The translations under genes were made by a program, and so were the position numbers. Positions 1 to 7,788 of a stretch of 23,656 nt of DNA are shown in pieces. The DNA lies in assembly GCA_944388615.1 (NCBI GenBank), contig CALXJL010000007.1, positions 1 through 23,656 of the forward strand, written 5' to 3'. Source of the stretch: an uncultured Clostridia bacterium. Lineage in GTDB: Bacteria; Bacillota; Clostridia; TANB77; CAG-508. Each line of letters begins with the position of its first letter. The first letter of the stretch is position 1. The notes beneath the pieces were generated by a model that made no database searches, was not told the origin of the DNA, and saw only the letters and a list, made by a program, of their open reading frames with translations.

Positions 1-721
1 ATAAGAAAAGGTGATCAAGATTGTGAAACAAATAGTACAGAATTGAATGAACTTATATTAAGAGGAAAAAATATAGGGTGGGATGAACTAGTAACAGATA
101 ATTTATGTAAAAATTTTACATTTGAAAAATTAAAGAAGTATTTTGAAGATATAAAAGATTATAAAATAGAAAAAGAAGATTTGGAGTCATTTGGTTTATT
201 GAATGGCGAAAAATTAACAAATGCTGCTCTATTATATTCTGACCAAAATCCAGTAGTTGGTTCATTTATATCTTGCACTCGTTGGGATGGATTAGATAAA
301 TTATCAGCTAAAGATGATATTGAATTTTATGGAAGTATTTTAGACCAAATTGATAATGCAATGGAATTTATATGGTAAAACATTAGAAGAATTACTAAAA
401 AGACCTACTAGTCAAAGAAGAAACCAATTAGTTTGTGACATTTTTTCAAGATTAGATTTTATGGAAAGACGTGGAAGTGGTATTAAAAAGATTCTTCTAT
501 CATACGAAAATGATGAAAAAAAGCCTAAATTTGAAATTATTGGAGACGTATTTATTGTTACTTTTTATAGTAGATTATATAGAAATGTAGAAAGAAATGA
601 TGATAATGTAGATACAAATGTAGAAAGAAAAATTAAATAAAGCTCCAAATACTATTTATAGAAATATAAAGGTTTTAAAAGATATAGGAAAGATTAAAAG
701 TTCAAATCATCCAGACGTCTA
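1..721 (+). pseudogene. Decayed AlbA_2/Schlafen-type ATP-binding transcriptional regulator (5' end outside window)
   Basis: The reading frame is open from base 1 and resembles the region after the AlbA_2 (Schlafen) domain of the large family of putative DNA-binding regulators: an R-K-G stretch, then S-T-E-L-N-E-L, and later N-A-M-E-F-I. It stops at 376-378. A second frame (about 353-640) resumes with the family's C-terminal ATPase-like signature, including T-S-Q-R-R-N and F-M-E-R-R-G-S-G-I-K-K. The part that normally lies between them, carrying V-N-A-x-x-H-R-D, is missing, so this looks like an internal deletion of roughly 80-100 codons and not a simple slip. A third frame, 642-720, gives a winged-helix tail (N-T-I-Y-R-N-I-K-V-L-K-D-I-G-K-I) before the TAG at 718-720. 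With two frame changes and a deletion the gene is almost certainly dead. Its original target is unknown. Confidence 0.72.
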
Positions 722-736
722 GACAATTTAATAAAA

Positions 737-773
737 AATAAACCATTCTGCTATGCCGAGCTAATGGTTTATT
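737..773. repeat. Perfect 11-bp inverted repeat
   Basis: The arms AATAAACCATT (737-747) and AATGGTTTATT (763-773) are perfect complements around a 15-base loop. There is no T tract after it, so it is a poor intrinsic terminator. It lies just behind the decayed regulator and may be a terminator remnant or part of a larger folded element with the next hairpin. Confidence 0.55.
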
Positions 774-785
774 AAAACTATATCT

Positions 786-813
786 TGGCAAAACCACGTT
801 TGTGGATTTGTCA
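786..813. repeat. Imperfect 12-bp hairpin next to the previous one
   Basis: The arms TGGCAAAACCAC (786-797) and GTGGATTTGTCA (802-813) pair at 10 of 12 positions around a GTTT loop. With the hairpin at 737-773 it forms a tandem pair in a stretch (722-900) with no gene. Function unknown. Confidence 0.45.
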
Positions 814-914
814 TTTCCTATATTTATTTATGCGTAAAAAGTTAATAAATAGAATAGAATTTTATACTAAAGTGAAAAAAAGTGTATCTATGTTTTTTTT
901 GAGGTGAATGTTTT

Positions 915-1406
915 ATGATACTTGCTATTATAGTTATAAGTGTATTTATAATATTAGCTTCAGTATATATGTATTTATATCTAGATGTAAAAAATAAAGG
1001 ATTGCATGTAGAAGCAAATGTGTTGGGATATTATGAAGAATTTAAAAGTATTTATATGGTATTACAATTTAAAGATGCTAACGAGATTATACATACAATT
1101 GCTAAGCACAGAGGATATAGAAAAAATTATATAATTGAACCGCATGTGAGAGTATTTAAAGAAGATAGTCGTATAAATATTACATATAAAGAACACAAAG
1201 ATCATAAAAAGGATTTTGAAAAAAAGTTTATAGTGCTAGATAACGGAAAAGAAGTAGAGCTTACAGATGATGGAAAAAAATTTGATATAATTTATAACAG
1301 TAAGTGGAATGATGAATCAGAGGGAAATTTCTTAAAGGTTGCATATGGAACAGTAGGTCTTACGATAGTTGTTTTACTAGTGATATTAATTATAACAATA
1401 AATTAG
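915..1406 (+). CDS. Small membrane protein with two membrane segments, unknown function
   Basis: A 163-residue protein that I do not recognise. It starts with a hydrophobic segment (about residues 2-22, rich in I, V and L) and ends with a second one (about 145-162). Between them is a charged domain of about 120 residues with mixed strands and many Lys/Glu residues. This layout resembles small two-pass membrane proteins with one soluble domain, as in DUF3592-like families, but I see no diagnostic motif. The start is set by GAGGTGA at 901-907, seven bases before the ATG. It sits alone between a pseudogene and the first MazG-like gene, with 63 bases to the latter. Confidence 0.6.
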   Translation: MILAIIVISVFIILASVYMYLYLDVKNKGLHVEANVLGYYEEFKSIYMVLQFKDANEIIHTIAKHRGYRKNYIIEPHVRVFKEDSRINITYKEHKDHKKDFEKKFIVLDNGKEVELTDDGKKFDIIYNSKWNDESEGNFLKVAYGTVGLTIVVLLVILIITIN

Positions 1407-1469
1407 GAGAAGAGTATTAACGAGATTCTTTATGTAATGATATTGAATAATTGAATTGGAGTGATAAAG

Positions 1470-1844
1470 ATGAAATATATTTATAATAAATTAGTAAGAG
1501 ATAAAATACCTGAAAATATTAATTCGATGGAAGGTAGAAATTGTAATTATAAAATATTAAATGATAAAGAGTATTTGACAGAGCTAGATAAAAAGATATT
1601 TGAGGAAGCGCATGAATTTATAGAAGAACATTCAGTTGAAGAATTAGCTGATTTAATGGAAGTAATAATTGCTATAATGAAAGTTAGAAATATATCAATG
1701 GAAGATGTAGAAAATGCCAGACAAATTAAAAATAGCAAAAAAGGGGCTTTTAATGATAAAATTTATTTAATTGATGTTGAACAAGAAGAGCATGATGAAA
1801 GAGAAGAAATGGAACTGAAAAAAAATTGGAGGAAAAGTATTTGA
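1470..1844 (+). CDS. MazG-like nucleotide pyrophosphohydrolase, copy 1
   Basis: A 124-residue protein of the small all-alpha MazG/phosphoribosyl-ATP pyrophosphohydrolase-like family. Members typically open with Y-N-K-L-V-R-D-K-I-P, as here, and carry an E-E-x-x-E-F metal-site helix (E-E-A-H-E-F-I-E-E) followed by E-E-L-A-D-L-M-E-V, which supplies the Mg ligands. They hydrolyse nucleoside triphosphates to monophosphate and pyrophosphate; the substrate here is unknown. The frame can be opened at GTG 1461, but GGAG at 1458-1461 is correctly spaced for ATG 1470, and the paralogue at 22219 starts at the equivalent ATG. The two copies are close relatives along their whole length. Here the following toxin gene is reduced to a stump at 1848-1901. 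Confidence 0.8.
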   Translation: MKYIYNKLVRDKIPENINSMEGRNCNYKILNDKEYLTELDKKIFEEAHEFIEEHSVEELADLMEVIIAIMKVRNISMEDVENARQIKNSKKGAFNDKIYLIDVEQEEHDEREEMELKKNWRKSI

Positions 1845-1847
1845 AAG

Positions 1848-1901
1848 ATGTTGAATTATGTTATAGATAGATTAGTGTTTTTTGTTTTCGGTATATACTA
1901 A
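1848..1901 (+). pseudogene. Stump of a PemK/MazF-like toxin gene
   Basis: Three bases after the MazG-like stop, an ATG opens a 17-codon frame beginning M-L-N-Y-V-I. The intact module further on has M-L-D-Y-V-I at the same three-base spacing from its MazG-like gene. Similarity ends after about seven codons and the frame closes at TAA 1899-1901. I read this as the 5' remnant of a lost toxin gene in a duplicated two-gene module. Confidence 0.6.
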
Positions 1902-2007
1902 AATATTTGTAAGCTATGGGGCTGCTCAGCCTATATATTAGACATCATATAAGCAGGATACAGAATTAAAACGGTATGATATCATCTGAAAAAAGAGGGT
2001 GAATCTA

Positions 2008-2124
2008 ATGCAATTAACAAAAAAGGGTTATATGCCAAGATTAATAGATAAAGCAATAGAAGAAAATTTAGAGATTTTTGCTGCAATAAGTATTGAAGGA
2101 CCAAAGTGGTGTGGAAAGACATAG
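2008..2124 (+). pseudogene. N-terminal fragment of an AAA_14/DUF4143-type ATPase
   Basis: A frame of 38 codons after an AGAGGGTGA ribosome site. It opens M-Q-L-T-K-K-G-Y-M-P-R-L-I-D-K and reaches a Walker A-like G-P-K-W-C-G-K-T, which is the start of the predicted AAA+ ATPases with a C-terminal DUF4143 domain. A TAG follows immediately after the Walker motif, and no continuation is visible in any frame before the cupin gene. The remaining roughly 350 residues of the family are absent. The stretch 1902-2007 before it holds nothing I can assign. Confidence 0.65.
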
Positions 2125-2251
2125 ATAGACTGCTCTAAATCATTCAAAAAATCATTTAAATTGACAAATTATGTAAAGTGTGGTTTGATATAAATAAGCT
2201 TGGCATAAGTCAAGGAAGAATCTAATAATAACTAAAAGAGGAGGACATACT

Positions 2252-2593
2252 ATGAACAGAGAATTATTAGAAGAAAAAGTAAAAAAAGGTGAAATGCGGA
2301 AGCAGGAAGTAGCTTGCTTGCAAGGTGGCAAGGGCATGTGTACCATATATACATATATATGGCCATACAGTAGCCGATTAGAGTATGGTTTTATATGCAT
2401 AGAGCCATACGGTTCCATCGGAGAACATAAGCACATTAAAGAATGTGAAGTGTGGAATGTTATCCAGGGAATTGTAGAAATAAATGAAAGGACATACACA
2501 GATGGAACAAGAACAATATGTGGTATAGCTCAAAGCCACTACTGCAGAAACCTGACAAATTCCGAAGTGATTTTGGAGTTTGTAAAACTCTAG
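2252..2593 (+). CDS. Small cupin-fold protein
   Basis: A 113-residue protein with the look of a single cupin barrel: a glycine-rich first strand pair, then P-Y-G-S-I-G-E-H-K-H with E five residues later (candidate metal ligands H, H, E), and a late S-H-Y-C-R-N that could give the third His of cupin motif 2. Such proteins bind a metal and a small ligand; no substrate can be inferred. The start follows AGAGGAGGA at 2236-2244. Base use is clearly different from the neighbours: more C and G at third positions and, at 2297-2299, the only CGG codon in the window that reads as ordinary arginine. It is followed by a GC-rich hairpin and a GC-rich repeat element. I infer recent horizontal arrival. Confidence 0.7.
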   Translation: MNRELLEEKVKKGEMRKQEVACLQGGKGMCTIYTYIWPYSSRLEYGFICIEPYGSIGEHKHIKECEVWNVIQGIVEINERTYTDGTRTICGIAQSHYCRNLTNSEVILEFVKL

Positions 2594-2596
2594 AAA

Positions 2597-2624
2597 AGAG
2601 GGCATCCTTTATAGGATACCCTCT
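2597..2624 (+). terminator. Hairpin after the cupin gene
   Basis: AGAGGGCATCCT (2597-2608) pairs with AGGATACCCTCT (2613-2624), 12 pairs including one G-U wobble, with a 4-base loop. It begins three bases after the cupin stop codon. The following T tract is weak, so termination is likely but not certain. Confidence 0.6.
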
Positions 2625-2626
2625 AA

Positions 2627-2736
2627 GTCTGTCCCCCAAGTGGATAAAATGTCTAATCAGGGTCAGAAGCCCAATGCCATTTTGTCCATTTGGGGTCTGT
2701 TCCGGAATGCCCATTTTGTCCAATTAGGGACAGGCC
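2627..2736. mobile_element. GC-rich inverted-repeat element, MITE-like
   Basis: About 110 bases bounded by GTCTGTCCC (2627-2635) and its near complement GGGACAGGC (2727-2735). Inside, 2634-2651 and 2678-2695 are inverted copies matching at 16 of 18 positions, and 2646-2666 and 2714-2733 are related direct copies. It is much richer in G and C than the surrounding DNA and has no credible coding frame. Terminal inverted repeats plus internal repeats without a transposase suggest a non-autonomous element. I see no clear target-site duplication. Confidence 0.5.
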
Positions 2737-2748
2737 TTAGTTATAAAA

Positions 2749-2795
2749 GTTAACCTTGACAAACATTTGCGGCTGTATTATAATGTTAACCGTGA
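2749..2795 (+). promoter_or_regulatory. Paired operator-like direct repeats around the promoter
   Basis: GTTAACCTTGA at 2749-2759 and GTTAACCGTGA at 2785-2795 match at 10 of 11 positions. One overlaps the -35 box, the other follows the -10 box. The second also forms GTTAA/TTAAC dyad symmetry with 2796-2800. A protein bound at both would block the promoter, so these are candidate sites for the regulator encoded just downstream. Confidence 0.55.
2756..2784 (+). promoter_or_regulatory. Strong sigma-A promoter of the regulator-suf operon
   Basis: A consensus -35 TTGACA (2756-2761) and consensus -10 TATAAT (2779-2784) separated by exactly 17 bases. It is the only good promoter before the regulator, and no terminator separates that gene from sufC, so it probably drives the whole operon. 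Confidence 0.85.
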
Positions 2796-2815
2796 TTAAC
2801 AAAAAGGAGAGAGTT

Positions 2816-3274
2816 ATGGTATCTAAAGCTTTGGAAGAGTATTTAAAAACTATGTATGTATTGGGTAAGCAAAATGGTAATATACGTGTTACAGATATTG
2901 CTCAGAAAATGAATTGTACAAAACCGAGTGTGAATAAGGCGGTGCATAATTTAAAGGATGAGGGTTTAGTTAATTATGAAACATATGGGACTATAGAACT
3001 TACAAAACAAGGTGAGGACTTGGCTAAAAAGGTTCTAGAGGCTTATGATATAGTATATTTATTTTTTAAAGATGTACTCAATTTGCAGGAAGATGAAGCG
3101 GAAAATGAAGCGGAAAAGATTAAATCTGTTATTGCAGATGATACTATAAATAAGCTTGCAAAATACGTTCATAAGGTTCTAGACTTAAATGATCTAAATT
3201 GTAATTATGATGTCAACAAAGAAAAATGTAGAATTTGTAAAAGAAGAACTTCTAGAAAAGTAATAAAAAAATAA
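2816..3274 (+). CDS. DtxR/MntR-fold regulator with altered metal site and C-terminal Cys cluster, probable suf regulator
   Basis: A 152-residue protein with the N-terminal winged helix of the DtxR/MntR family (residues about 5-65; helix-turn-helix around D-I-A-Q-K-M-N-C-T-K-P-S-V) and a helical dimerisation region after it. Compared with B. subtilis MntR, most metal ligands appear replaced: E11 by K11, H77 by Y77, and the E-H pair (102-103) by K103-S104. In their place the tail has three cysteines, C129, C138 and C141 (C-x8-C-x2-C), and C34 lies in the DNA-binding domain. This could bind an Fe-S cluster or zinc. ATG 2816 is chosen because AAGGAGAG precedes it and the promoter lies upstream of it. 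It is followed 42 bases later by sufC, so regulation of the suf operon and of itself is the likely role; that is inference. Confidence 0.75.
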   Translation: MVSKALEEYLKTMYVLGKQNGNIRVTDIAQKMNCTKPSVNKAVHNLKDEGLVNYETYGTIELTKQGEDLAKKVLEAYDIVYLFFKDVLNLQEDEAENEAEKIKSVIADDTINKLAKYVHKVLDLNDLNCNYDVNKEKCRICKRRTSRKVIKK

Positions 3275-3316
3275 CCCAATAGAACTATATAACGATAAAG
3301 AAAGGAAAATAAATTT

Positions 3317-4078
3317 ATGAGTGGAAAAACAGAAAAATTATTAGAAATAAAAAATTTATATGTAAATGCAGAAGAAAAAGAAATTCTAAAAGGAATTAAT
3401 CTACAGATAAATAAAGGAGAAGTACATGTAATAATGGGACCAAATGGCTCTGGAAAAAGCACAACAGCCAATGCCATTTTAAACAACCCTGAATATAGTA
3501 AAACAAAAGGAGAAATTATATTTGAAGGAGAAAACATAAATAAGTTGCCAACAGACGAAATTGCCAGAAAAGGAATATTTATGTCATTTCAATCACCAGA
3601 AGAAATTCCAGGTGTGTCTGTTACTAATTTCTTAAAATATGCAAAAAATAAAATAACAGAAAAACCAGTAAAAATATTTAAGTTTAGAGAAGAATTAAAA
3701 AAATATATGGAACAACTAAATATGAACCCGGAAAATATGGAAAGAAGCTTAAATGTTGGATTTTCAGGTGGAGAAAAAAAGAAAAACGAAATCCTACAAA
3801 TGCTTATATTAGATCCTAAATTAGCAATTCTTGATGAAACAGATTCTGGTTTAGATGTTGATGCAATAAAAACAGTATCTAAAGGAATAGAAATGTTTAA
3901 AAACGATAAAAATGCAGTTCTTATAATTACTCACAATACTAGAATACTACATAGCTTGGATGTAGATTATGTACATGTTTTAATTAACGGAAAAATAGTA
4001 AAAACAGCCGGAAAAGAATTAGCCAAAGAAATTGAAGAACAAGGTTATGAAAAATATAAAACAGGAGTAAAAGAGTAA
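3317..4078 (+). CDS. sufC: Fe-S cluster assembly ATPase SufC
   Basis: A 253-residue cytosolic ABC-type ATPase that powers the SufBCD scaffold on which Fe-S clusters are built. Walker A is G-P-N-G-S-G-K-S-T (about residues 41-49), the Q loop lies at M-S-F-Q-S-P-E-E, the signature is F-S-G-G-E-K-K-K-N-E, which is typical of SufC, Walker B is L-A-I-L-D-E-T-D-S-G-L-D, and the switch His is in I-I-T-H-N. Length matches the family. The start follows AAAGGAAA. The stop overlaps the sufB start (TAATG), which suggests translational coupling within the operon. No sign of damage. Confidence 0.97.
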   Translation: MSGKTEKLLEIKNLYVNAEEKEILKGINLQINKGEVHVIMGPNGSGKSTTANAILNNPEYSKTKGEIIFEGENINKLPTDEIARKGIFMSFQSPEEIPGVSVTNFLKYAKNKITEKPVKIFKFREELKKYMEQLNMNPENMERSLNVGFSGGEKKKNEILQMLILDPKLAILDETDSGLDVDAIKTVSKGIEMFKNDKNAVLIITHNTRILHSLDVDYVHVLINGKIVKTAGKELAKEIEEQGYEKYKTGVKE

Positions 4079-5475
4079 TGAAAAATAATATTGATGAAAT
4101 TAACAGAAATGTTTATGATATAAAAAATAAAGACGAATATGAATTCAAAATAAAAAAAGGAATAACAAAAGATATTATAGAAGAAATATCAAAACAAAAA
4201 AATGATCCTTCTTGGATGAGGGAATTTAGGCTTAAAGCATTAGAAGTATACAATAGTTTAGAATTACCAACATGGGGACCAGATTTATCAGAATTAAATA
4301 TGAATGAAATAGCAACATATGTAAGGCCAAAAACTAAATTAAATACTTCATGGGATGATGTTCCAGAAGATATAAAAAATACATTTGATAAATTAGGAAT
4401 TCCAGAAGCAGAGAAGAAATCTCTTGCAGGAGTTGGAGCACAATACGATTCAGAAGTAGTTTATCATAGTATGAAAGAAGAACTTAGCAAGCAGGGCGTA
4501 ATATATACAGATATGGAAACTGCAGTAAGAGAATATCCAGACATAGTAAAAGCACATTTTATGAAATGTGTCCCTGTACATGACCATAAATTTGTGGCAT
4601 TACATGGAGCTGTTTGGTCAGGAGGATCATTTGTATATGTACCAAAAGGTGTTAAAGTAGATATTCCATTACAATCATATTTTAGACTAAACTCACCAGA
4701 ATCAGGACAATTTGAACATACATTAATCATTGTAGAAGAAGGAGCTAGTTTGCATTTTATAGAAGGTTGCAGTGCACCAAAATATAATAAGGTAAATTTA
4801 CATGCTGGTTGTGTTGAATTATATGTTAAAGATAATGCATATCTTAGATATTCAACAATTGAAAACTGGTCTAAAAATATGCTTAATCTAAATACGAAAA
4901 AAGCTCTAGTAGGTAAAAACGCAACTATGGAATGGGTATCAGGATCTTTTGGATCTAAAATATCAATGTTATATCCTATGAGTATATTAAACGGAGAAGG
5001 AGCTAAAACAGAATACACAGGAATTTCATTTGCAGGTAAAGGTCAAAACTTGGATACTGGATTCAAAGTTGTACACAATGCACCAAAAACATCAAGTGTA
5101 GTAAATGCGAAATCAATATCAAAAAATGGTGGAGCATGTACATATAGATCTTTAGTAAGAATAAATGAAAATGCAAAAAACTCAAAATGTTCAGTATCTT
5201 GTGAATCATTAATGCTGGATGATATTTCAAGATCAGACACAATTCCAGTAAGTGATATTAGAACAGATGAAGTAGAATTCTCACATGAAGCTTCAATAGG
5301 AAAAATAAGTGATAAAACAATATTTTATTTAATGAGTAGAGGTTTATCTGAAGAAGATGCAAAAGCTATGATAGTTAGAGGTTTTGCATACCCTGTATCT
5401 AAAGAATTACCAGTAGAATACGCAGCAGAAATGAATAATTTAATAAATCTTGAATTAGAAGGGCAGGTGGGATAA
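4078..5475 (+). CDS. sufB: Fe-S cluster assembly scaffold SufB
   Basis: A 465-residue subunit of the SufBC2D complex, the site of nascent cluster assembly. Recognisable parts are the N-terminal helical region with D-P-S-W-M-R-E-F-R, the core signature V-H-D-H-K-F-V-A-L-H-G-A-V-W-S-G-G-S-F-V-Y-V-P-K-G, and the beta-helix ending S-C-E-S-L-M-L-D-D, whose Cys corresponds to the conserved SufB cluster-assembly cysteine. The C-terminal motif F-Y-L-M-S-R-G-L is present. Length is normal. It overlaps sufC by one base and sufD by one base. Confidence 0.97.
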   Translation: MKNNIDEINRNVYDIKNKDEYEFKIKKGITKDIIEEISKQKNDPSWMREFRLKALEVYNSLELPTWGPDLSELNMNEIATYVRPKTKLNTSWDDVPEDIKNTFDKLGIPEAEKKSLAGVGAQYDSEVVYHSMKEELSKQGVIYTDMETAVREYPDIVKAHFMKCVPVHDHKFVALHGAVWSGGSFVYVPKGVKVDIPLQSYFRLNSPESGQFEHTLIIVEEGASLHFIEGCSAPKYNKVNLHAGCVELYVKDNAYLRYSTIENWSKNMLNLNTKKALVGKNATMEWVSGSFGSKISMLYPMSILNGEGAKTEYTGISFAGKGQNLDTGFKVVHNAPKTSSVVNAKSISKNGGACTYRSLVRINENAKNSKCSVSCESLMLDDISRSDTIPVSDIRTDEVEFSHEASIGKISDKTIFYLMSRGLSEEDAKAMIVRGFAYPVSKELPVEYAAEMNNLINLELEGQVG

Positions 5476-6536
5476 TGAATAACTTAAAATTAAATGATAC
5501 GCCTGTAAGAACATCTAGAAATTTTAATATTAATAATATAAAACTAATGGATGTGGATATTCCTGAAATTATAGATGATTTTAATAATTTGGAAATAATT
5601 GGGGAAGAATCACAAGTACAAAATAATGCAAATATAAATAAAAGCAAATTGATTTATGGATTAGGAACAGAATTAGAAAAGCTTAATGAGAAATCAAATA
5701 AAGATTTAAAAATAGAGCTAGATAGCACAGATGAAAAAGAGATACAATTAAATTTTAAATTTGATGATAATAATTTAACACTATTAGAAAATATTGAGAT
5801 TATAGCAAATGAAAACTCTAAATCAACTGTTATATTAAAATATATTTCTACAAATAAAGAAAAAGCGTTTCATAATGGAATAATAAGAGTAAAAGCTAAG
5901 AAAAATTCGGAAATAAAAATAATAATTGTTAATCTTATTAATGAAGAATCAAATAATTTTATTAGTATTGAAAATAATATTGAAGAAAATGCAAAATGCA
6001 AATATATAATGGTAGATTTTGGTGGTAAAAATAGTATAACAAACTATTATTCAAATTTAATAGGCGAATCCTCAGAAAACATTATAAATACTATATACTT
6101 AGGAAAAGAAAATCAATTATTAGATTTAAATTATATAGGAGAATTAAGAGGTAAGAAATCTAATATAGATATAGATGTTCAAGGAGCATTAAAAGATAAT
6201 GCCAAAAAACATTTCAAAGGAACAATAGATTTCAAAAAAGGAAGTAAAAAATCAAAAGGAAATGAAAATGAATTTTGCTTATTATTATCTGAAACTGCAA
6301 GATCTATGGCATTACCAATGTTATTATGTACAGAAGAAGATGTTGAAGGAAATCATAGCTGCGCAACAGGTAAAGCAGATAATAAACAATTATTTTATAT
6401 TATGAGTAGAGGATTTAGTTATAAAGAGGCAATGAAATTAATTGTAAGAGCAAGATTTAATAAGATAATAGAACAAATAGATAATGAAAAATTAAGAAAT
6501 GAGATTTTACAAGAAATGAATGAAAAATTAGATTAA
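5475..6536 (+). CDS. sufD: Fe-S cluster assembly protein SufD
   Basis: A 353-residue partner of SufB, slightly short for SufD and more divergent than its neighbours, with many Asn, Lys and Ile residues. The C-terminal third carries the SufB/SufD family ending: A-L-P-M-L-L-C, then E-G-N-H-S-C-A-T-G, whose His corresponds to the conserved SufD histidine, then F-Y-I-M-S-R-G-F. SufD forms the SufB-SufD interface and helps in iron acquisition. Position between sufB and sufS supports the assignment. The start codon overlaps the sufB stop (TAATG). Confidence 0.92.
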   Translation: MNNLKLNDTPVRTSRNFNINNIKLMDVDIPEIIDDFNNLEIIGEESQVQNNANINKSKLIYGLGTELEKLNEKSNKDLKIELDSTDEKEIQLNFKFDDNNLTLLENIEIIANENSKSTVILKYISTNKEKAFHNGIIRVKAKKNSEIKIIIVNLINEESNNFISIENNIEENAKCKYIMVDFGGKNSITNYYSNLIGESSENIINTIYLGKENQLLDLNYIGELRGKKSNIDIDVQGALKDNAKKHFKGTIDFKKGSKKSKGNENEFCLLLSETARSMALPMLLCTEEDVEGNHSCATGKADNKQLFYIMSRGFSYKEAMKLIVRARFNKIIEQIDNEKLRNEILQEMNEKLD

Positions 6537-6557
6537 TCTAATAGAAGGGATAATTTG

Positions 6558-7788
6558 ATGAATATTGAAAATATAAGAAAAGATTTTCCAATATTAAATA
6601 ATAAAAATATAACATATCTAGATAATGGGGCGACAACGCAAAAACCATTAAAAGTAATAAATGCTATTCAAGAATTTTATGAAAAATATAATGCTAATCC
6701 TCACAGAGGAGCATATTTGCTAAGTGTAAAAGCAACTGAAAAATATGAGGAAACAAGAGAAAAGATTGCAAAATTTATTAATGCTAAATCATCTCAAGAA
6801 ATTATATTTTCAAAAAATGCAACTGAAAGCTTTAATCTTTTAGCATATTCATATGGAATGGAAAATCTAAAAGAAAATGATGAGATTGTTATTTCAATAA
6901 TGGAACATCATTCTAATTTAGTACCATGGCAAAAAGTAGCAAGAGTAACAGGTGCTAAGCTAAAATATATGTATATAAATGATGAATTTGAAATATCTGA
7001 AGAAGAAATAGAAAAAAAGATTACAAATAATACTAAAATAGTTGCTATTACTCATGTATCCAATGTTTTGGGAACAATTAATAATATAGATGCAATAATT
7101 AAATATGCACATAAAAAAGGTGCAATAGCTATTGTTGATGCAGCACAAAGTATTCCTCATATGAAATTGGATGTTCAAAAACTTGATGCAGATTTTGCTG
7201 TTTTTTCAGGGCATAAAATGCTTGCACCATTGGGAATAGGAGTACTTTATGGAAAAAAAGAATTATTGGATAAAATGGAACCATTTTTAATGGGTGGAGA
7301 TATGATAGAATATGTTTATGAACAAAAAACTACATTTGCCCAATTACCAAATAAGTTTGAAGCTGGAACTCAAAATGTAGAAGGTGTAATAGGTTTAGGC
7401 GCTGCTTTAGATTATTTAGAAGATATTGGTTATGATAATATAGAAAAAATAGAAAAAGAAGTAGTAGATTATGCAATACAAGAATTATCAAAACTTAATT
7501 ATTTAACATTATATATAACACCTAACAAAGAAAATCACTGTAGTGTAATATCATTTAATATTAAAGGAGTTCACCCACATGATGTAGCAAGCATTTTAGA
7601 TTCACAAGGTGTTTGTGTGAGATCACGGAAACCATTGTGCACAACCACTTATGAGATTTTTAAATATTGATTCTACTTGTAGGGCTAGTTTTTATTTTTA
7701 TAATACTAAAAAAGATGTAAATCAGCTTGTATTGGCATTAGATAAGGCATATAATATGTTTAAAAAATATATAAAGGAAGAAGTTTAG
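6558..7788 (+). CDS. sufS: Cysteine desulfurase SufS, interrupted by a +1 frameshift at a CGG codon
   Basis: A PLP-dependent class V aminotransferase-fold enzyme that takes sulfur from cysteine as a persulfide and passes it to SufU. Group II SufS features are visible: Y-L-D-N-G-A-T-T-Q-K-P near the start, E-H-H-S-N-L-V-P-W, V-D-A-A-Q-S, and F-S-G-H-K-M with the PLP lysine. After residue 356 (R-S) the zero frame enters CGG at 7626-7628, then continues for 13 unrelated codons to a TGA at 7668-7670. Skipping C7626 gives S-G-N-H-C-A-Q-P-L-M-R, placing the catalytic cysteine at residue 360, and the frame then runs on to TAG 7786-7788 with the normal C-terminus C-R-A-S-F-Y-F-Y-N-T. Total 409 residues, normal for the family. 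ATG 6558 is chosen over the TTG at 6555 because AGAAGGGA at 6543-6550 is correctly spaced. Either recoded, mutated or an assembly error. Confidence 0.93.
7626..7628 (+). other. CGG codon at the sufS frame break (candidate +1 recoding site)
   Basis: The context is AGA TCA CGG AAA. Dropping the C gives AGA TCA GGA AAC CAT TGT, the conserved R-S-G-N-H-C of SufS. The break is three codons before the catalytic cysteine codon (7636-7638). Confidence 0.75.

Noticed and set aside
1910..1945. GGCT/AGCC hairpin as terminator of the first MazG-like gene
   Set aside because: The stem is only four or five pairs, and no T tract follows.
4464..5018. Long open frame on the minus strand opposite sufB
   Set aside because: It is a shadow of a highly conserved gene, has no ribosome site and no recognisable motifs.
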